Shown piece by piece: positions 52,061-62,343 of a DNA stretch of 64,000 bases. Source of the stretch: Georgenia yuyongxinii. GTDB lineage: Bacteria; Actinomycetota; Actinomycetes; Actinomycetales; Actinomycetaceae. Every line of letters starts with the position of its first letter. Position 1 is the first letter of the stretch. A model generated the notes under the pieces. That model was not told where the DNA came from. It saw only the letters and a list, made by a program, of their open reading frames with translations, and searched no databases. Location: NCBI RefSeq assembly GCF_006352065.1, contig NZ_CP040915.1, positions 4,092,001-4,156,000 on the forward strand, given 5' to 3'. The position numbers were made by a program, and so were the translations under genes.

Positions 52061-53136
52061 GTGCTATCCGCGTCGCCATCGTCGGCGTCGGGAACTGCGC
52101 GTCCTCGCTGGTCCAGGGCGTGCAGTTCTACGCCGACGCCGACCCCGAGAGCACCGTCCCTGGCCTGATGCACGTGCAGTTCGGCAAGTATCACGTACGT
52201 GACATCGAGTTCGTGGCTGCCTTCGACGTCGACGGCAAGAAGGTCGGCACCGACCTGTCCGAGGCGATCAACGCTTCCGAGAACAACACCATCAAGATCT
52301 GCGACGTGCCGCCGCTCGGTGTGCCGGTCCAGCGTGGTCACACCTTCGACGGCCTGGGCAAGTACTACCGCGAGACGATCGAGGAGTCGACGGCGGAGCC
52401 CGTGGACGTCGTCGCCAGCCTGCGCGAGACTCGTGCGGACGTGCTGGTGTGCTACCTGCCTGTGGGTTCCGAGCACGCCGCCAAGTTCTACGCCCAGTGC
52501 GCGATCGACGCCGGGGTGGCGTTCGTCAACGCGCTGCCGGTCTTCATCGCGGGCACCAAGGAGTGGGCCGACAAGTTCACCGCCGCCGGCGTGCCGATCG
52601 TCGGTGACGACATCAAGTCCCAGGTGGGCGCGACGATCACGCACCGGGTGCTGGCCAAGCTGTTCGAGGACCGCGGCGTGCGGCTGGACCGGACGTACCA
52701 GCTCAACGTCGGCGGCAACATGGACTTCAAGAACATGCTCGAGCGTGACCGCCTGGAGTCGAAGAAGATCTCCAAGACCCAGGCCGTGACCTCGAACCTG
52801 CACGGCCACCTCGAGCCGCGCAACGTGCACATCGGCCCTTCGGACTACATCGAGTGGCTCGACGACCGCAAGTGGGCCTACGTCCGCCTGGAGGGCACGA
52901 CCTTCGGTGAGGTGCCGCTGAACCTGGAGTACAAGCTCGAGGTCTGGGACTCCCCGAACTCCGCGGGCATCATCATCGACGCGGTGCGCGCGGCCAAGAT
53001 CGCCCTCGACCGGGGGATCGGCGGCCCGCTGCTGTCGGCGTCGTCGTACTTCATGAAGTCGCCGCCGGAGCAGCGCCCCGACGAGGTCGCGCGCCAGACG
53101 GTCGAGGCCTTCATCGAGGGCGAGCTCGAGCGCTGA
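52057..53136 (+). CDS. ino1: Inositol-3-phosphate synthase
   Basis: 359 aa, actinobacterial length. It converts glucose 6-phosphate to 1D-myo-inositol 3-phosphate with NAD+, the first step to phosphatidylinositol and mycothiol. NAD motif [17 protein letters not shown]; conserved [52 protein letters not shown] and [22 protein letters not shown] 52057 overlaps the PadR stop and has AAAAGGAG ahead. Confidence 0.96.
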   Translation: MSAIRVAIVGVGNCASSLVQGVQFYADADPESTVPGLMHVQFGKYHVRDIEFVAAFDVDGKKVGTDLSEAINASENNTIKICDVPPLGVPVQRGHTFDGLGKYYRETIEESTAEPVDVVASLRETRADVLVCYLPVGSEHAAKFYAQCAIDAGVAFVNALPVFIAGTKEWADKFTAAGVPIVGDDIKSQVGATITHRVLAKLFEDRGVRLDRTYQLNVGGNMDFKNMLERDRLESKKISKTQAVTSNLHGHLEPRNVHIGPSDYIEWLDDRKWAYVRLEGTTFGEVPLNLEYKLEVWDSPNSAGIIIDAVRAAKIALDRGIGGPLLSASSYFMKSPPEQRPDEVARQTVEAFIEGELER

Positions 53137-53173
53137 GCGACTGAGCGGCTCTCGGCCTGATACGCGCCGCCTC

Positions 53174-53207
53174 GGAGGCCCCGTCACCCCACGGTGACGG
53201 GGCCTCC
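53174..53207. terminator. Hairpin after ino1
   Basis: GGAGGCCCCGTCACC, loop CCAC, GGTGACGGGGCCTCC: a perfect 15-bp stem 37 bp after the ino1 stop. It lies between two convergent genes and can serve both. Confidence 0.85.
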
Positions 53208-53292
53208 GGCGTCCGTCTCCCCGCTCGGCCTGGACGGCGGTCGCGCACGGCCTGTGGACGACGTGCGGATCCTGCTCAGGCGCTGCACGGGT

Positions 53293-56148
53293 TCAGGCCG
53301 CGTCGGGCTCCCCCCGCAGCCGCGCCCGCCAGACCAGCTTGCGGAGCTCGTCGAACCACAGCACGGCCGACGCCGTCAGCACAGACACACCCCAGTGCGC
53401 GAGGTCCAGCGAGGCGGTGCCGAACGCCGTCTGGAGGAAGGGCACCTCGACGATCGCGACCTGCAGCAGAGCCGCGAGCGCCACCGCCGCCCACAGCCAC
53501 TTGTTGACGAACAGCCGGTGGAACGCGCTCGTGGTCTCCGAGCGGGAGTTGAACGCGTTGAACAGCTGCGCGAACACCAGCGTGGTGAATCCGGCGGTCC
53601 GGGCCACCTCGAGGGAGTCCGAGCCCTCGACCAGCCCGCCAGGCAGGAAGATGTCGATCGTCAGCAGCGTGGCGGCGGCCATGACCAGCCCGATGGACAG
53701 GATGCCCGTCCACATGCGGCGGTCGATGATCCGGTCGCTCAGCTGCCGGGGGCGGCGGGCCATCACATCGTCGATCTCGGGGTCCACGCCCATCGCGAGC
53801 GCCGGCCCGGAGTCGGTGACGAGGTTGATCCACAGGATCTGGGTGGCAAGCAGCGGCACCACCACCGCCTCGTCGGAAGCGCCGGCCAGCCCGATGACAC
53901 CGGCGAGGACCACCCCGAAGAACACGGTGAAGACCTCGCCCATGTTGGACGAGAGCAGGTAGCGCAGGAACTTCTTGATGTTGTCGAAGATGACGCGGCC
54001 CTGCCGCACGGCCTCGACGATCGTGGCGAAGTTGTCGTCGCCGAGGATCATCTTCGAGGCTTCCTTGGTCACCTCCGTGCCGGTGATACCCATGGCGACG
54101 CCGATGTCGGCGGACTTCAGCGCCGGGGCGTCGTTGACGCCGTCGCCGGTCATGGCCACCACCTGCTGGTCGGCCTGCAGGGCGTCGACGATCTGCAGCT
54201 TGTGCTGCGGGGCCACGCGCGCGTAGACCGACGTGGTCCGGGTGACCTCACGCAGCTCCTCCGCGGAGAGCTCGTCGAGCTCGGTGCCAGAGACCGCGCG
54301 GTCGGCGGGCCGGGCGATGCCGAGATCGGCGGCGATGCGGGCGGCGGTGGTGGGGTGGTCGCCGGTGATCATCATGACCCGCACGCCGGCCCGGTGTGCC
54401 TCGGCGACGGCGTCGGCCACCTCGGCGCGCGGGGGGTCGATGATCCCCACGACCCCGACGTAGACCAGCTCCTGCTCGTCCGCCTCGTCCAGGCCGTCGC
54501 GTACGGCGGCCTCGTCCAGCCGGCGGTAGGCCACCCCGAGGGTGCGGAACGCCTCGGCGGAGAGCCGCTCGACGTCGTCAAGCGCTCGCGCGCGGCGTGT
54601 CCCGTCCAGCGGCACGACGTCGTCGCCCACCTGCACGGCGGCGCAGCGCCGGAGGAGGACGTCGGGCGCACCCTTGGTCACCACGGTCAGCGCGCCGTCG
54701 GGCGCGCCCCGCCCGACGAACGCGGACATCATCTTGCGCTCGGAGGTGAAGGGCACCTCGCCGTGGCGTTCGAACTCCCCGGCGCGTTCCACTGTGCCGT
54801 CGAGCTTGTGCGCGGCGACCAGGAACGCGGCCTCGGTGGGGTCGCCCTGGATCTTCCACTCGCCGTCGTGCTCACGCAGCTGGGCGTCGTTGGCCAGCAA
54901 GCCGCCGCCCAGGACCAGGCGGACCTCGTGGACGAGCGCGGGGTCGATGAGCTCGTGGCCGTCGTGCCGCGCCTCGCCCGCCGGCCGGTAGCCCACCCCG
55001 GTGAGCTCGACCTCCCCGGAGGCGGTGACGACGCGTTGGATGGTCATCTCGTTCTTCGTCAGGGTGCCGGTCTTGTCCGAGGCGATAACGGTCGCCGAGC
55101 CCAGCGTCTCCACCGAGTGCAGCTTCTTCACGACGGCGTTGCGCCTGGCCATCTGCTGCACGCCGATGGCCAGGACCACAGAGAGGATCGCCGGCAGACC
55201 CTCAGGCACGGCAGCGACGGCGAGGGAGACACCCAGCAGCAGCACGGTGACGAACTCGCTCAGGGAGGAGACGTCGTTGACGATCGCCGTGACCACCATG
55301 ACGACCACGGCGATGACGATCACGCTGACGCCGAGGAGCTTGCTGACCGCGGCGATCTCCTTCTGCAGCGGCGACACGCTCTCCTGGGTCTCGTCGAGCA
55401 TCGTGGCGATGGCGCCCATCTCGGTGCCCATGCCGGTGGCGGTGACGACGGCGCGTCCCACGCCCTGCGCCACGGCGGTGCCCTTGTAGACCATGTCCAG
55501 CCGGTCACCGAGCGGCGCCGGCTCGGCGAGGGTGGCGGGGTCCTTGAGGACCGCCTCGCTCTCGCCTGTGAGGGAGGCCTCGGAGACACGCAGGGCGTTG
55601 GCGGTGATCAGCCGCGCATCCGCACCGACGGCGTCGCCCTCGCTGAGGGCAAGGATGTCGCCGCGAACCAGCTCGGCGGCGGGCACGGTGCGCAGCTCGC
55701 CGTCGCGCAGCACCGTGGCGCCCGCGGCGGTCATGGACTGCAGGGCGGCGACGGCGTTCTCCGCTCGGCTTTCCTGAACGAAGCCGAGGACGGCGTTGAG
55801 CGCGACGACGGCGGCGATGACGATCGCGTCGATCGGCAGGCCGGCGGCGCCCTCGGCGCCCCACGCGACCAGCGAGATGACCACGGCGACGAGCAAGAGG
55901 TAGATCAACGGGTCCTGGAACTGGGCGAGGACCTTTCGCCACAGCGAAACGGGTGGCTTGCCGCGCAGCTCGTTGGGGCCGTCGCCCGCCAGCCGGCGGG
56001 CGGCCTCGGCCGTGCTCAGGCCGGTGGTGGGGTCGGTGCCCAGGTCACGCGTGACGTCGGCAGCGTCCCGCAGCGCGGGGTCGGGTGTCCCGGCCGCGAG
56101 GGAACCCGACCCGGTGGACCTCCTGCCGTCAAAGTTTGATGCATCCAC
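53293..56148 (-). CDS. Cation-transporting P-type ATPase (PacL/calcium type)
   Basis: 951 aa P2-type pump. N-terminal cation-ATPase domain (LSTAEAARRLAGDGPNELRG), actuator motif LTGESEAVLK, M4 motif AVAAVPEGLPAILSVVLAIG, phosphorylated Asp in ASDKTGTLTKNEMT, hinge MTGDGVNDAPALKSADIGVA, and a C-terminal membrane domain (FGVVLAGVIGLAG, TLVFAQLFNAFNSRSE). Calcium is the likeliest ion; Na+ or Mg2+ cannot be excluded. The start is GTG 56148 by default: no better ribosome binding site is visible near it. Confidence 0.92.
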   Translation of the reverse strand: MDASNFDGRRSTGSGSLAAGTPDPALRDAADVTRDLGTDPTTGLSTAEAARRLAGDGPNELRGKPPVSLWRKVLAQFQDPLIYLLLVAVVISLVAWGAEGAAGLPIDAIVIAAVVALNAVLGFVQESRAENAVAALQSMTAAGATVLRDGELRTVPAAELVRGDILALSEGDAVGADARLITANALRVSEASLTGESEAVLKDPATLAEPAPLGDRLDMVYKGTAVAQGVGRAVVTATGMGTEMGAIATMLDETQESVSPLQKEIAAVSKLLGVSVIVIAVVVMVVTAIVNDVSSLSEFVTVLLLGVSLAVAAVPEGLPAILSVVLAIGVQQMARRNAVVKKLHSVETLGSATVIASDKTGTLTKNEMTIQRVVTASGEVELTGVGYRPAGEARHDGHELIDPALVHEVRLVLGGGLLANDAQLREHDGEWKIQGDPTEAAFLVAAHKLDGTVERAGEFERHGEVPFTSERKMMSAFVGRGAPDGALTVVTKGAPDVLLRRCAAVQVGDDVVPLDGTRRARALDDVERLSAEAFRTLGVAYRRLDEAAVRDGLDEADEQELVYVGVVGIIDPPRAEVADAVAEAHRAGVRVMMITGDHPTTAARIAADLGIARPADRAVSGTELDELSAEELREVTRTTSVYARVAPQHKLQIVDALQADQQVVAMTGDGVNDAPALKSADIGVAMGITGTEVTKEASKMILGDDNFATIVEAVRQGRVIFDNIKKFLRYLLSSNMGEVFTVFFGVVLAGVIGLAGASDEAVVVPLLATQILWINLVTDSGPALAMGVDPEIDDVMARRPRQLSDRIIDRRMWTGILSIGLVMAAATLLTIDIFLPGGLVEGSDSLEVARTAGFTTLVFAQLFNAFNSRSETTSAFHRLFVNKWLWAAVALAALLQVAIVEVPFLQTAFGTASLDLAHWGVSVLTASAVLWFDELRKLVWRARLRGEPDAA

Positions 56149-56343
56149 CTATTCATCGTCGCGCCATCGGTCGGCATTTGCCAGCCCCGGACGTCCCGGG
56201 GCGTGCGGTGGGAGGGCTCACAGGGCCGGTCGAGTTCCGGAGGGCGTCGGATAGCCTGCCTCGGTGCCGATCCTCTTCCTCTGCGCTCCGGCGTCGTCCG
56301 CCGAGCGGACCCACGGACCGGCCATCTCGGCGGTGCGGCCCCG

Positions 56344-57657
56344 GTGAGCGTGCTGTCCGACCTGCGAGCGGTTGCCGTCCACCGCGACTTCCGCAAGCTC
56401 TTCACCGTCCGGCTGGTGTCCCAGTGCGGGGACGGCATGTTCCAGATCGGGCTGGCCACCCTGTTCTTCTTCAACCCGGCGAACATGGCGACCGCCACCA
56501 GCGTGGCCGCCGCGTTCGCCGTCCTGCTGCTGCCGTTCACCGTGGTGGGCCCGTTCGCGGGGCCGCTGCTGGACCGTTGGCGGCGGCGGCAGGTGCTGTT
56601 CCTCGGCAACGCCCTGCGCGTGGTGCTCGGCCTGGTGCTCGCTGTGCTGATGGCCACCGTCGGCGTCGGGCTGCCGGTGTACGTCCTCGCCCTGGTGACC
56701 CTGGGCGTGAATCGGTTCCTGCTCTCGGCGCTGTCGGCCGGCCTGCCGCGGGTGGTGCCCGGCGACCTGCTGCTCATCGCCAACACTCTCACCCCCACCC
56801 TCGGCGGCGTCTCCGCCGTGGTGGGTGCGGCCGTGGGGTTCCTCATCAACATGGTGATGCCGGCGGGATCCCTCAAGGACGGCGTGGTGCTGGCGGTGGC
56901 CGCCCTGCTCTTCGGCGCCGCCTCGTTGCTCGCACTCCGGCTGGGACCGGACCAGCTCGGGCCCGACCGGCGCTCCGGTGCGGCAGAGCTGCGGCGGGAT
57001 CTGCGCGCGACGGTCGGCGACATGGTCGACGGCGCCCGCTACCTCGTCGCGCGCCGCACCCCGGGGATGGCCCTCGGCGTCATGGCCGTCCACCGCTTCC
57101 TCTACGGCGTCAACTTCATCGCCCTGCTGCTCATCTCCCGCAACCTGCTCTCCGACCCTGCCGACGCCGACACGGGACTGAAGACCTTCGGGCTGCTCAC
57201 CGCGATCTCCTTCGCCGGCAACGGGCTGGCGATCGTGCTGACCCCGGTCGCGCACGAGCGCATGCGCCCGTCGGTCTGGATCGTCACCTGCTTGGGGATC
57301 GCCGCGCTGAGCCAGACGCTGCTGGCGCTCTCCCCTGCCCGGGCGGTGATCATGGCGGCCGCGGTGCTCATGGGGCTGGGCGTGCAGGGCGCGAAGATCG
57401 CGGTGGACACCATCGTCCAGCGCGACACCGACGACTCCTACCGCGGGCGCGCGTTCTCGCTCTACGACGTCCTCTACAACGCCGCCTTCGTGGCGGCGGC
57501 CGCGCTGGCCGCTGTCGCCCTGCCGGACACCGGGTGGTCGCGAACGACGTTCGCAGTGCTCACCCTGGTGTACGTGGCGGTGGCGCTGGCCTACCGGGGT
57601 GGGACCCGGCGGGTGGACGACCTTCCGGTGCCCGTGCTGGGCAGCGAACGGAGCTGA
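56344..57657 (+). CDS. MFS transporter
   Basis: 437 aa with about eleven to twelve membrane segments. Opening FRKLFTVRLVSQCGDGMFQIGL is typical of the MFS drug/macrolide exporter group, with GPLLDRWRRRQVLFLGNALR as the loop 2-3 signature and DDSYRGRAFSLYDVLYN later. Substrate unknown. GTG 56344 (MSVLSDLRAVAVH) was chosen; the ribosome binding site is weak and upstream codons look noncoding. It diverges from the P-type ATPase. Confidence 0.88.
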   Translation: MSVLSDLRAVAVHRDFRKLFTVRLVSQCGDGMFQIGLATLFFFNPANMATATSVAAAFAVLLLPFTVVGPFAGPLLDRWRRRQVLFLGNALRVVLGLVLAVLMATVGVGLPVYVLALVTLGVNRFLLSALSAGLPRVVPGDLLLIANTLTPTLGGVSAVVGAAVGFLINMVMPAGSLKDGVVLAVAALLFGAASLLALRLGPDQLGPDRRSGAAELRRDLRATVGDMVDGARYLVARRTPGMALGVMAVHRFLYGVNFIALLLISRNLLSDPADADTGLKTFGLLTAISFAGNGLAIVLTPVAHERMRPSVWIVTCLGIAALSQTLLALSPARAVIMAAAVLMGLGVQGAKIAVDTIVQRDTDDSYRGRAFSLYDVLYNAAFVAAAALAAVALPDTGWSRTTFAVLTLVYVAVALAYRGGTRRVDDLPVPVLGSERS

Positions 57658-58004
57658 CGCACGGCGCATCGCGACCGGCGTGCTGGCGGCTGGCGGCTGG
57701 CGGCCGGCGGCTGGCGGACCCCGCCAGGCTGACCCGCGCATTCGCAGCTCACAGCGTCGTGGGAGAGATGCGCTGCGAGACCCTGTCAGGTTCACTAACC
57801 CCGCGTCGGGTTCTCCGAAGTCGTGTCAGTTTCGCCGACCTTGTCGGCCGAGTCGACCTGAGTCCGGCCGGGCCGAACTGAGGTCAGCAATCCTGACAGG
57901 GCTCGCCACGCGAACCATGCGCCTGCAGGGGCCGGGGGGCACGGGACCGAACCGGGACCGGGGGCACGGGACCGAACCGGGCTGCGCCGTCGAGCACGCG
58001 ACAC
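57658..58004. other. Intergenic gap with short repeats
   Basis: No gene seen. It holds several CTGGCGG-type heptamers near 57680-57720, three degenerate GTCxGGTTC-like units near 57785-57835, and two copies of GGGGCACGGGACCGAACC with 25-bp period (57936 and 57961). It separates convergent genes; no convincing terminator stem was identified. Confidence 0.5.
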
Positions 58005-59474
58005 TCAGCCGCGCGCGGCCCACCACGCATGGAGCGCCTCGCGGGCGGCGTCCTCGCCGATCGGGCCGCGCTCCATGCGCAGGTCGAGCAGGAACCGGTA
58101 TGCCTCGCCCACCACCGGGCCGGCCGGGATGCCGAGGGCCGCCATGATCTGCTGGCCGTCGAGGTCGGGGCGGATCGCCTTGAGCTCCTCCTGCTCCCGC
58201 AGCTGGGCGATGCGGTCCTCGAGGTCGTCGTAGGCGGCGGAGAGCCGCATGGCCTTGCGCTGGTTCCGCGTGGTGCAGTCGGCCCGGGTGAGCCGGTGCA
58301 GCCGCTCGAGCAGCGGGCCGGCGTCGGTGACGTACCGCCGCACCGCGGAGTCGGTCCACGCGCCTTCGCCGTATCCGTGGAAGCGCAGGTGCAGCTCCAC
58401 GAGGCGGCTGACGTCCTTGACGGTCTGCTTGTCGAACCGCAGAGCCTTGAGCCTGCGGGCGGTGAGCTTGGCACCGACCAGCTCGTGGTGGTGGAAGCTG
58501 ACCCCGCCACCCGGCTCGAACCGGCGGGTGGCGGGCTTACCGACGTCGTGCATGACCGCGGCGAGGCGCAGCACCAGGTCCGGCGCCGGAACCGCCCCAC
58601 CCGGTTCCGTCTCCAGCGCGATCGCCTGGTCCAGGACCGTGAGGGTGTGCTCGTAGACGTCCTTGTGCCGGCGGTGCTCGTCGACGGTGGCCTGCAGCTC
58701 GGCGAGCTCGGGCAGCACGACGTCGGCGACGCCCGTGTAGACCATGACCTCCAGCCCACGGCGCGGCCAGCGGGAGATCAGGAGCCGCTCGAGCTCGGCG
58801 CGGACCCGCTCGGCCGAGACGATCTCCAGCCGGGCGGCCATGTCGGTCATCGCCGACATGACCTCCGGCGCGACGTCGAAGCCCAGCTGGGCGGTGAACC
58901 GGGCGGCACGCATGATGCGCAGGGGGTCGTCGTCGAAGGACTGCGTGGGCGTGGCCGGCGTGCGCAGCACGTGCTCGGCGAGGTCCGTCATGCCGCCGGT
59001 GGGATCGACGAACTCCAGCGACGGCACCCGCACGGCCATCGCGTTGACGGTGAAGTCCCGCCGGGTCAGGTCGCCCTCCAGGCTGTCGCCGTACTGCACG
59101 GCCGGCTTGCGTGAGCCCACCTCGTACGCCTCGGTGCGGTAGGTGGTGACCTCGACGACGACGTCAGCCTTGCGGGCGCCGATGGTGCCGAACTCCTTGC
59201 CGATGTCCCAGCTGGTGTCGGCCCACCGGTCCAGGAGCCGCTCGGTCTCGTCGGGGCGGGCGGACGTGGCGAAGTCGAGGTCGTGGGAAACCTCACCGAG
59301 GAACGCGTCCCGGACCGGGCCGCCCACGAGGGCCAGCTCGTGCCCGGCGTCGGCGAAGACCTGGCCGAGCTCGAGCACCGCCGGCGGAAGTGACGCGAAC
59401 GCCGCCAGCGCACGGCGCTGCAGGTCGACGATCCGGGAGGTGGCGGCGGAGCTGGTGAAGTCGGGGCTGAGCAC
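58005..59474 (-). CDS. pcnA: CCA tRNA nucleotidyltransferase
   Basis: About 489 aa. Adds or repairs the 3' CCA of tRNAs. The nucleotidyltransferase core has LALVGGPVRDAFLGEVSHDLDF with the catalytic DxD and RRDFTVNAMAVRV, FDDDPLRIMRAARFTAQLGF and VSAERVRAELERLL. A C-terminal HD domain is present (VMHDVGKPATRRF, FHHHELVGAKL). The start is uncertain: the frame is open to ATG 59546, abutting the divergent NUDIX start. GTG 59474 leaves room for promoters and suits family length. Same locus as M. tuberculosis Rv3907c. Confidence 0.93.
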   Translation of the reverse strand: MLSPDFTSSAATSRIVDLQRRALAAFASLPPAVLELGQVFADAGHELALVGGPVRDAFLGEVSHDLDFATSARPDETERLLDRWADTSWDIGKEFGTIGARKADVVVEVTTYRTEAYEVGSRKPAVQYGDSLEGDLTRRDFTVNAMAVRVPSLEFVDPTGGMTDLAEHVLRTPATPTQSFDDDPLRIMRAARFTAQLGFDVAPEVMSAMTDMAARLEIVSAERVRAELERLLISRWPRRGLEVMVYTGVADVVLPELAELQATVDEHRRHKDVYEHTLTVLDQAIALETEPGGAVPAPDLVLRLAAVMHDVGKPATRRFEPGGGVSFHHHELVGAKLTARRLKALRFDKQTVKDVSRLVELHLRFHGYGEGAWTDSAVRRYVTDAGPLLERLHRLTRADCTTRNQRKAMRLSAAYDDLEDRIAQLREQEELKAIRPDLDGQQIMAALGIPAGPVVGEAYRFLLDLRMERGPIGEDAAREALHAWWAARG

Positions 59475-59546
59475 CGCCCAAGACTGCCACGCCGCTCCGG
59501 TGGTGCCCACACACCCGGGCAATGCCCGGATCATTACAGTGGCCAC

Positions 59547-60071
59547 ATGCCTGCCGTATTCCCTGTGCCGCGCCCCCAGGTGCCGCGGCCACCCAGGAGC
59601 CGGCCGGTGAATGCGCGCTCGACCTCCCTTCCGGTGGTGGACGAGACCTCCGCCGGCGGCCTAGTCGTGGACGTGGTCGAGGGGCGGGCCTTCACCGCCG
59701 TGATCGCCCGCCGCAACCGCGCCGGGCGGCTGGAGTGGTGCCTGCCCAAGGGCCACCTCGAGGGCGTGGAGACGCCCGAGCAGGCCGCCGTCCGCGAGAT
59801 CGCCGAGGAGACCGGCATCGACGGGCGCATCCTGCGCCACCTCGCGACAATCGACTACTGGTTCGCCGGCACCGACCGCCGCGTGCACAAGGTGGTCCAC
59901 CATTTCCTGCTGGAGGCGACCGGCGGGGAGCTGACCATCGAGAACGACCCCGACCACGAGGCCGAGGACGTCGCCTGGGTGGGCCTGGACGAGGTCGCCT
60001 CCCGCCTGGCCTACCCGAACGAGCGCCGCGTGGTCGCGACCGCACGGGACGTGCTGGCCGGTCGCGCATGA
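59547..60071 (+). CDS. NUDIX hydrolase (MutT4-like)
   Basis: 174 aa. The Nudix box GHLEGVETPEQAAVREIAEETGI (about 72-94, given in two parts: GHLEGVETPE then QAAVREIAEETGI) has all Glu residues. The preceding LEWCLPKG and following VHKVVHHFLLEATGG fit the MutT/diadenosine-polyphosphate group. It hydrolyses nucleoside diphosphate derivatives; the substrate is unproven. By position it is the counterpart of M. tuberculosis Rv3908. Its stop overlaps the next gene (ATGA). Confidence 0.92.
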   Translation: MPAVFPVPRPQVPRPPRSRPVNARSTSLPVVDETSAGGLVVDVVEGRAFTAVIARRNRAGRLEWCLPKGHLEGVETPEQAAVREIAEETGIDGRILRHLATIDYWFAGTDRRVHKVVHHFLLEATGGELTIENDPDHEAEDVAWVGLDEVASRLAYPNERRVVATARDVLAGRA

Positions 60072-62341
60072 ACGCACGGGCGTGGGCACGCCCGGCCGCG
60101 GCAGTGGCCGCGGCGGTGGTGGCGCTGATGGTCGGGCCGGTGGCCGGCACATCGGCGACGGCGTCGCCCGCCGTCACGGCCTCGGCCCCCGCAGCCACGG
60201 TGCGCCCGACCACGACGCAGCCGGACGGACTGGCCTCGGACGAGCCGTCCGAGGACCCGGGCCTCGACGTCGAGATCACCGAGATCGGGCCGGCGATCCT
60301 GCGCCCGGAGGAGACCCTCCGGGTCACCGGCACCGTGACCAACCAGACCGACGAGGACCTCACCGCCCCCGCGGTGCAGGTGCGCATGCAGCGCTCGACG
60401 CCGGTCTCCCGCACGTCGCTGAACAGGTGGCTGGACCCGGACTCCACGTTCGGCACCGCGCTGGTCGCCCAGGAGGAGCTTCCCGAGCGGCTCCCCGCCG
60501 GCGCCACCGTGTCGTTCACCCTGGAGGTCCCGGCCGCGGACCTCCCGGTGCGCGCCGGTTGGACCGCCTGGGGCCCCCGCGGCATCGAGGTCGCCGTCAC
60601 CGACGGCCAGGGAACCGCCCACGGCGTCGACCGGTCCTTCGTGCTCTGGTACCCCGACGTCGACGTCGAGCCCACCCCGGTCGGCGTGCTCGCCCCCGTC
60701 GCCGCCACCGCCGAGGAACGCACGCGGGCCCGGGAGTCCGGTGAGCCGCTGGCCACGGCGGCCGAGAAGCGCGTCCTGCCGCTGGTGGAGGCCCTCGACC
60801 GGCCCGGCGTGACGGCGCTGGTGGACCCGATGCTGCTGTCGCTCGGCGACGATGCCGCCCCGGAACCGGGGGAGGGCGCCCCGGAACCGGGGGACGGCGC
60901 CTCGGCGACGCCGTCGGCGACGGCCGGCGAGACCCCCACCGGGGACGACCACGTGAACACCGACGACAGCACGGCCACGGACGGCGCCGATCAACCCGCG
61001 GCCACGTCCCGCGTGCACGACGCCATCACCGCCCTCGCCGCGGCGGACGACCGGGAGGTCTCCCTGCTGCCCTGGGCCGACGCGGACGTCGCGGCGCTCG
61101 CCCACCTGGGGCGCACGGACCTGTTGAACCAGTCGGTGAACCGGGCCACGACGGCCGGGCAGGCCGCCGGCCTGGACGCCGAGGCCACCGTCGCCTGGCC
61201 GGCGACCGCAACCCCGGACCGGCAGACCCTGGAGGCAGCCGCGGACACCGGGGCGGCCGCCGTCGTGCTGCCCTCCGGCGCCCTCACCCCGGTTCGGAAC
61301 CTCACCTACACCCCGGCCGGCCGAGCCGACGTGGTCCTGGCGGATGGCTCGGAGCTGGCGGCGCTGGTGGTGGACGGGCAGGCGTCGGCAGCGCTCGGCG
61401 GTGGGGTCCTGCCCGGCCTGGGAGGCACCGCCGCCGACGAGACCGAGCTCGATCCGCTCACCGCCCGGCAGCTGCTGCTCGCCGAGACCGCCGTGATCGC
61501 CCGCGAGCGCCCGAGTGACCCCCGGGCCCTCGTCCTGGCCCTGCCGCGCGGCTTCACCGGCGACCCCGTCGCCCTGGCGAGCACGCTCGACGCGCTCGCC
61601 GCCGCCCCCTGGGTCGCGCCGACCACGCTCACCGATCTCGTACAGCTGCCCGCACCGGTGCTCGAGCGCACGGGGCTGCCGCGCGTCGACGTCGCCGGAG
61701 GTGAGGTGGGCGCCGGGGACCTGCTGCGCATGCAGCGGGTGCGTGACGACGCCGTCGCGTTCGCGGCCATCACCGAGGACCCGGACGGCTTCGTGGCACC
61801 GTTCCAGGAGGCGCTGCTGACGGCGCTGTCGGCGGCGTGGCGCACCGACCCGGCCGGCCGCGACGCCCTGGTGGCGTCGGTGCAGGCCCAGGTCGGCGAG
61901 CTCGATGCCCAGGTGGCCGCCCTGCCCTCCTCCACCGTGAACCTCATCAACTCCTCGGCGCAGATCCCCATCCACGTGCGCAACGACCTGGACGTCGACG
62001 TCCAGGTCGAGGTGGTGCTCGAGCCGACCGACCCGCGCCTGCAGGCGCGCGAGGCCGTGCCGCTGGCCGTGCCGGCGGGCGCCCAGGCGACGGCGCAGGT
62101 GCCGGTGCGCGCGGTGGGCAGCGGCGACCTGCCCGTGAACGTCCTGCTGCGCTCGGATGACGGCACCGCCGTCGGGACCCCGGCGAAGCTGCAGGTGCGG
62201 GTGCGGGCCGACTGGGAGAACGTCGGTACCGCGGTTGTCGCCGGCGTGCTCGCCGTCATGCTCGTGGTGGGACTGGTGCGCACGGTACGGCGCGGACCGC
62301 GCATGGACCCCGGCACCCCGGTGCCCGACCCGGAGGGCTGA
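60068..62341 (+). CDS. DUF6049-family large secreted, membrane-anchored protein
   Basis: 757 aa. Signal peptide about 1-38, an extracytoplasmic body starting with a beta domain (VTGTVTNQTDEDLTAPAVQVRM), a low-complexity Gly/Glu/Asp insert (about 263-320), a C-terminal beta domain (INSSAQIPIHVRNDLDVDVQ) and a final membrane helix near 720-740 with a short basic tail. Function unknown; it always sits just before murJ in actinobacteria (Rv3909 in M. tuberculosis), suggesting a role in envelope assembly. ATG 60068 overlaps the NUDIX stop. Confidence 0.88.
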   Translation: MNARAWARPAAAVAAAVVALMVGPVAGTSATASPAVTASAPAATVRPTTTQPDGLASDEPSEDPGLDVEITEIGPAILRPEETLRVTGTVTNQTDEDLTAPAVQVRMQRSTPVSRTSLNRWLDPDSTFGTALVAQEELPERLPAGATVSFTLEVPAADLPVRAGWTAWGPRGIEVAVTDGQGTAHGVDRSFVLWYPDVDVEPTPVGVLAPVAATAEERTRARESGEPLATAAEKRVLPLVEALDRPGVTALVDPMLLSLGDDAAPEPGEGAPEPGDGASATPSATAGETPTGDDHVNTDDSTATDGADQPAATSRVHDAITALAAADDREVSLLPWADADVAALAHLGRTDLLNQSVNRATTAGQAAGLDAEATVAWPATATPDRQTLEAAADTGAAAVVLPSGALTPVRNLTYTPAGRADVVLADGSELAALVVDGQASAALGGGVLPGLGGTAADETELDPLTARQLLLAETAVIARERPSDPRALVLALPRGFTGDPVALASTLDALAAAPWVAPTTLTDLVQLPAPVLERTGLPRVDVAGGEVGAGDLLRMQRVRDDAVAFAAITEDPDGFVAPFQEALLTALSAAWRTDPAGRDALVASVQAQVGELDAQVAALPSSTVNLINSSAQIPIHVRNDLDVDVQVEVVLEPTDPRLQAREAVPLAVPAGAQATAQVPVRAVGSGDLPVNVLLRSDDGTAVGTPAKLQVRVRADWENVGTAVVAGVLAVMLVVGLVRTVRRGPRMDPGTPVPDPEG

Positions 62342-62343
62342 GT

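Noticed and set aside
53194-56139. 981-codon plus-strand frame opposite the P-type ATPase
   Set aside because: No recognisable motif, His/Asp/Arg-rich, fully antisense to a gene with all P-type ATPase signatures.
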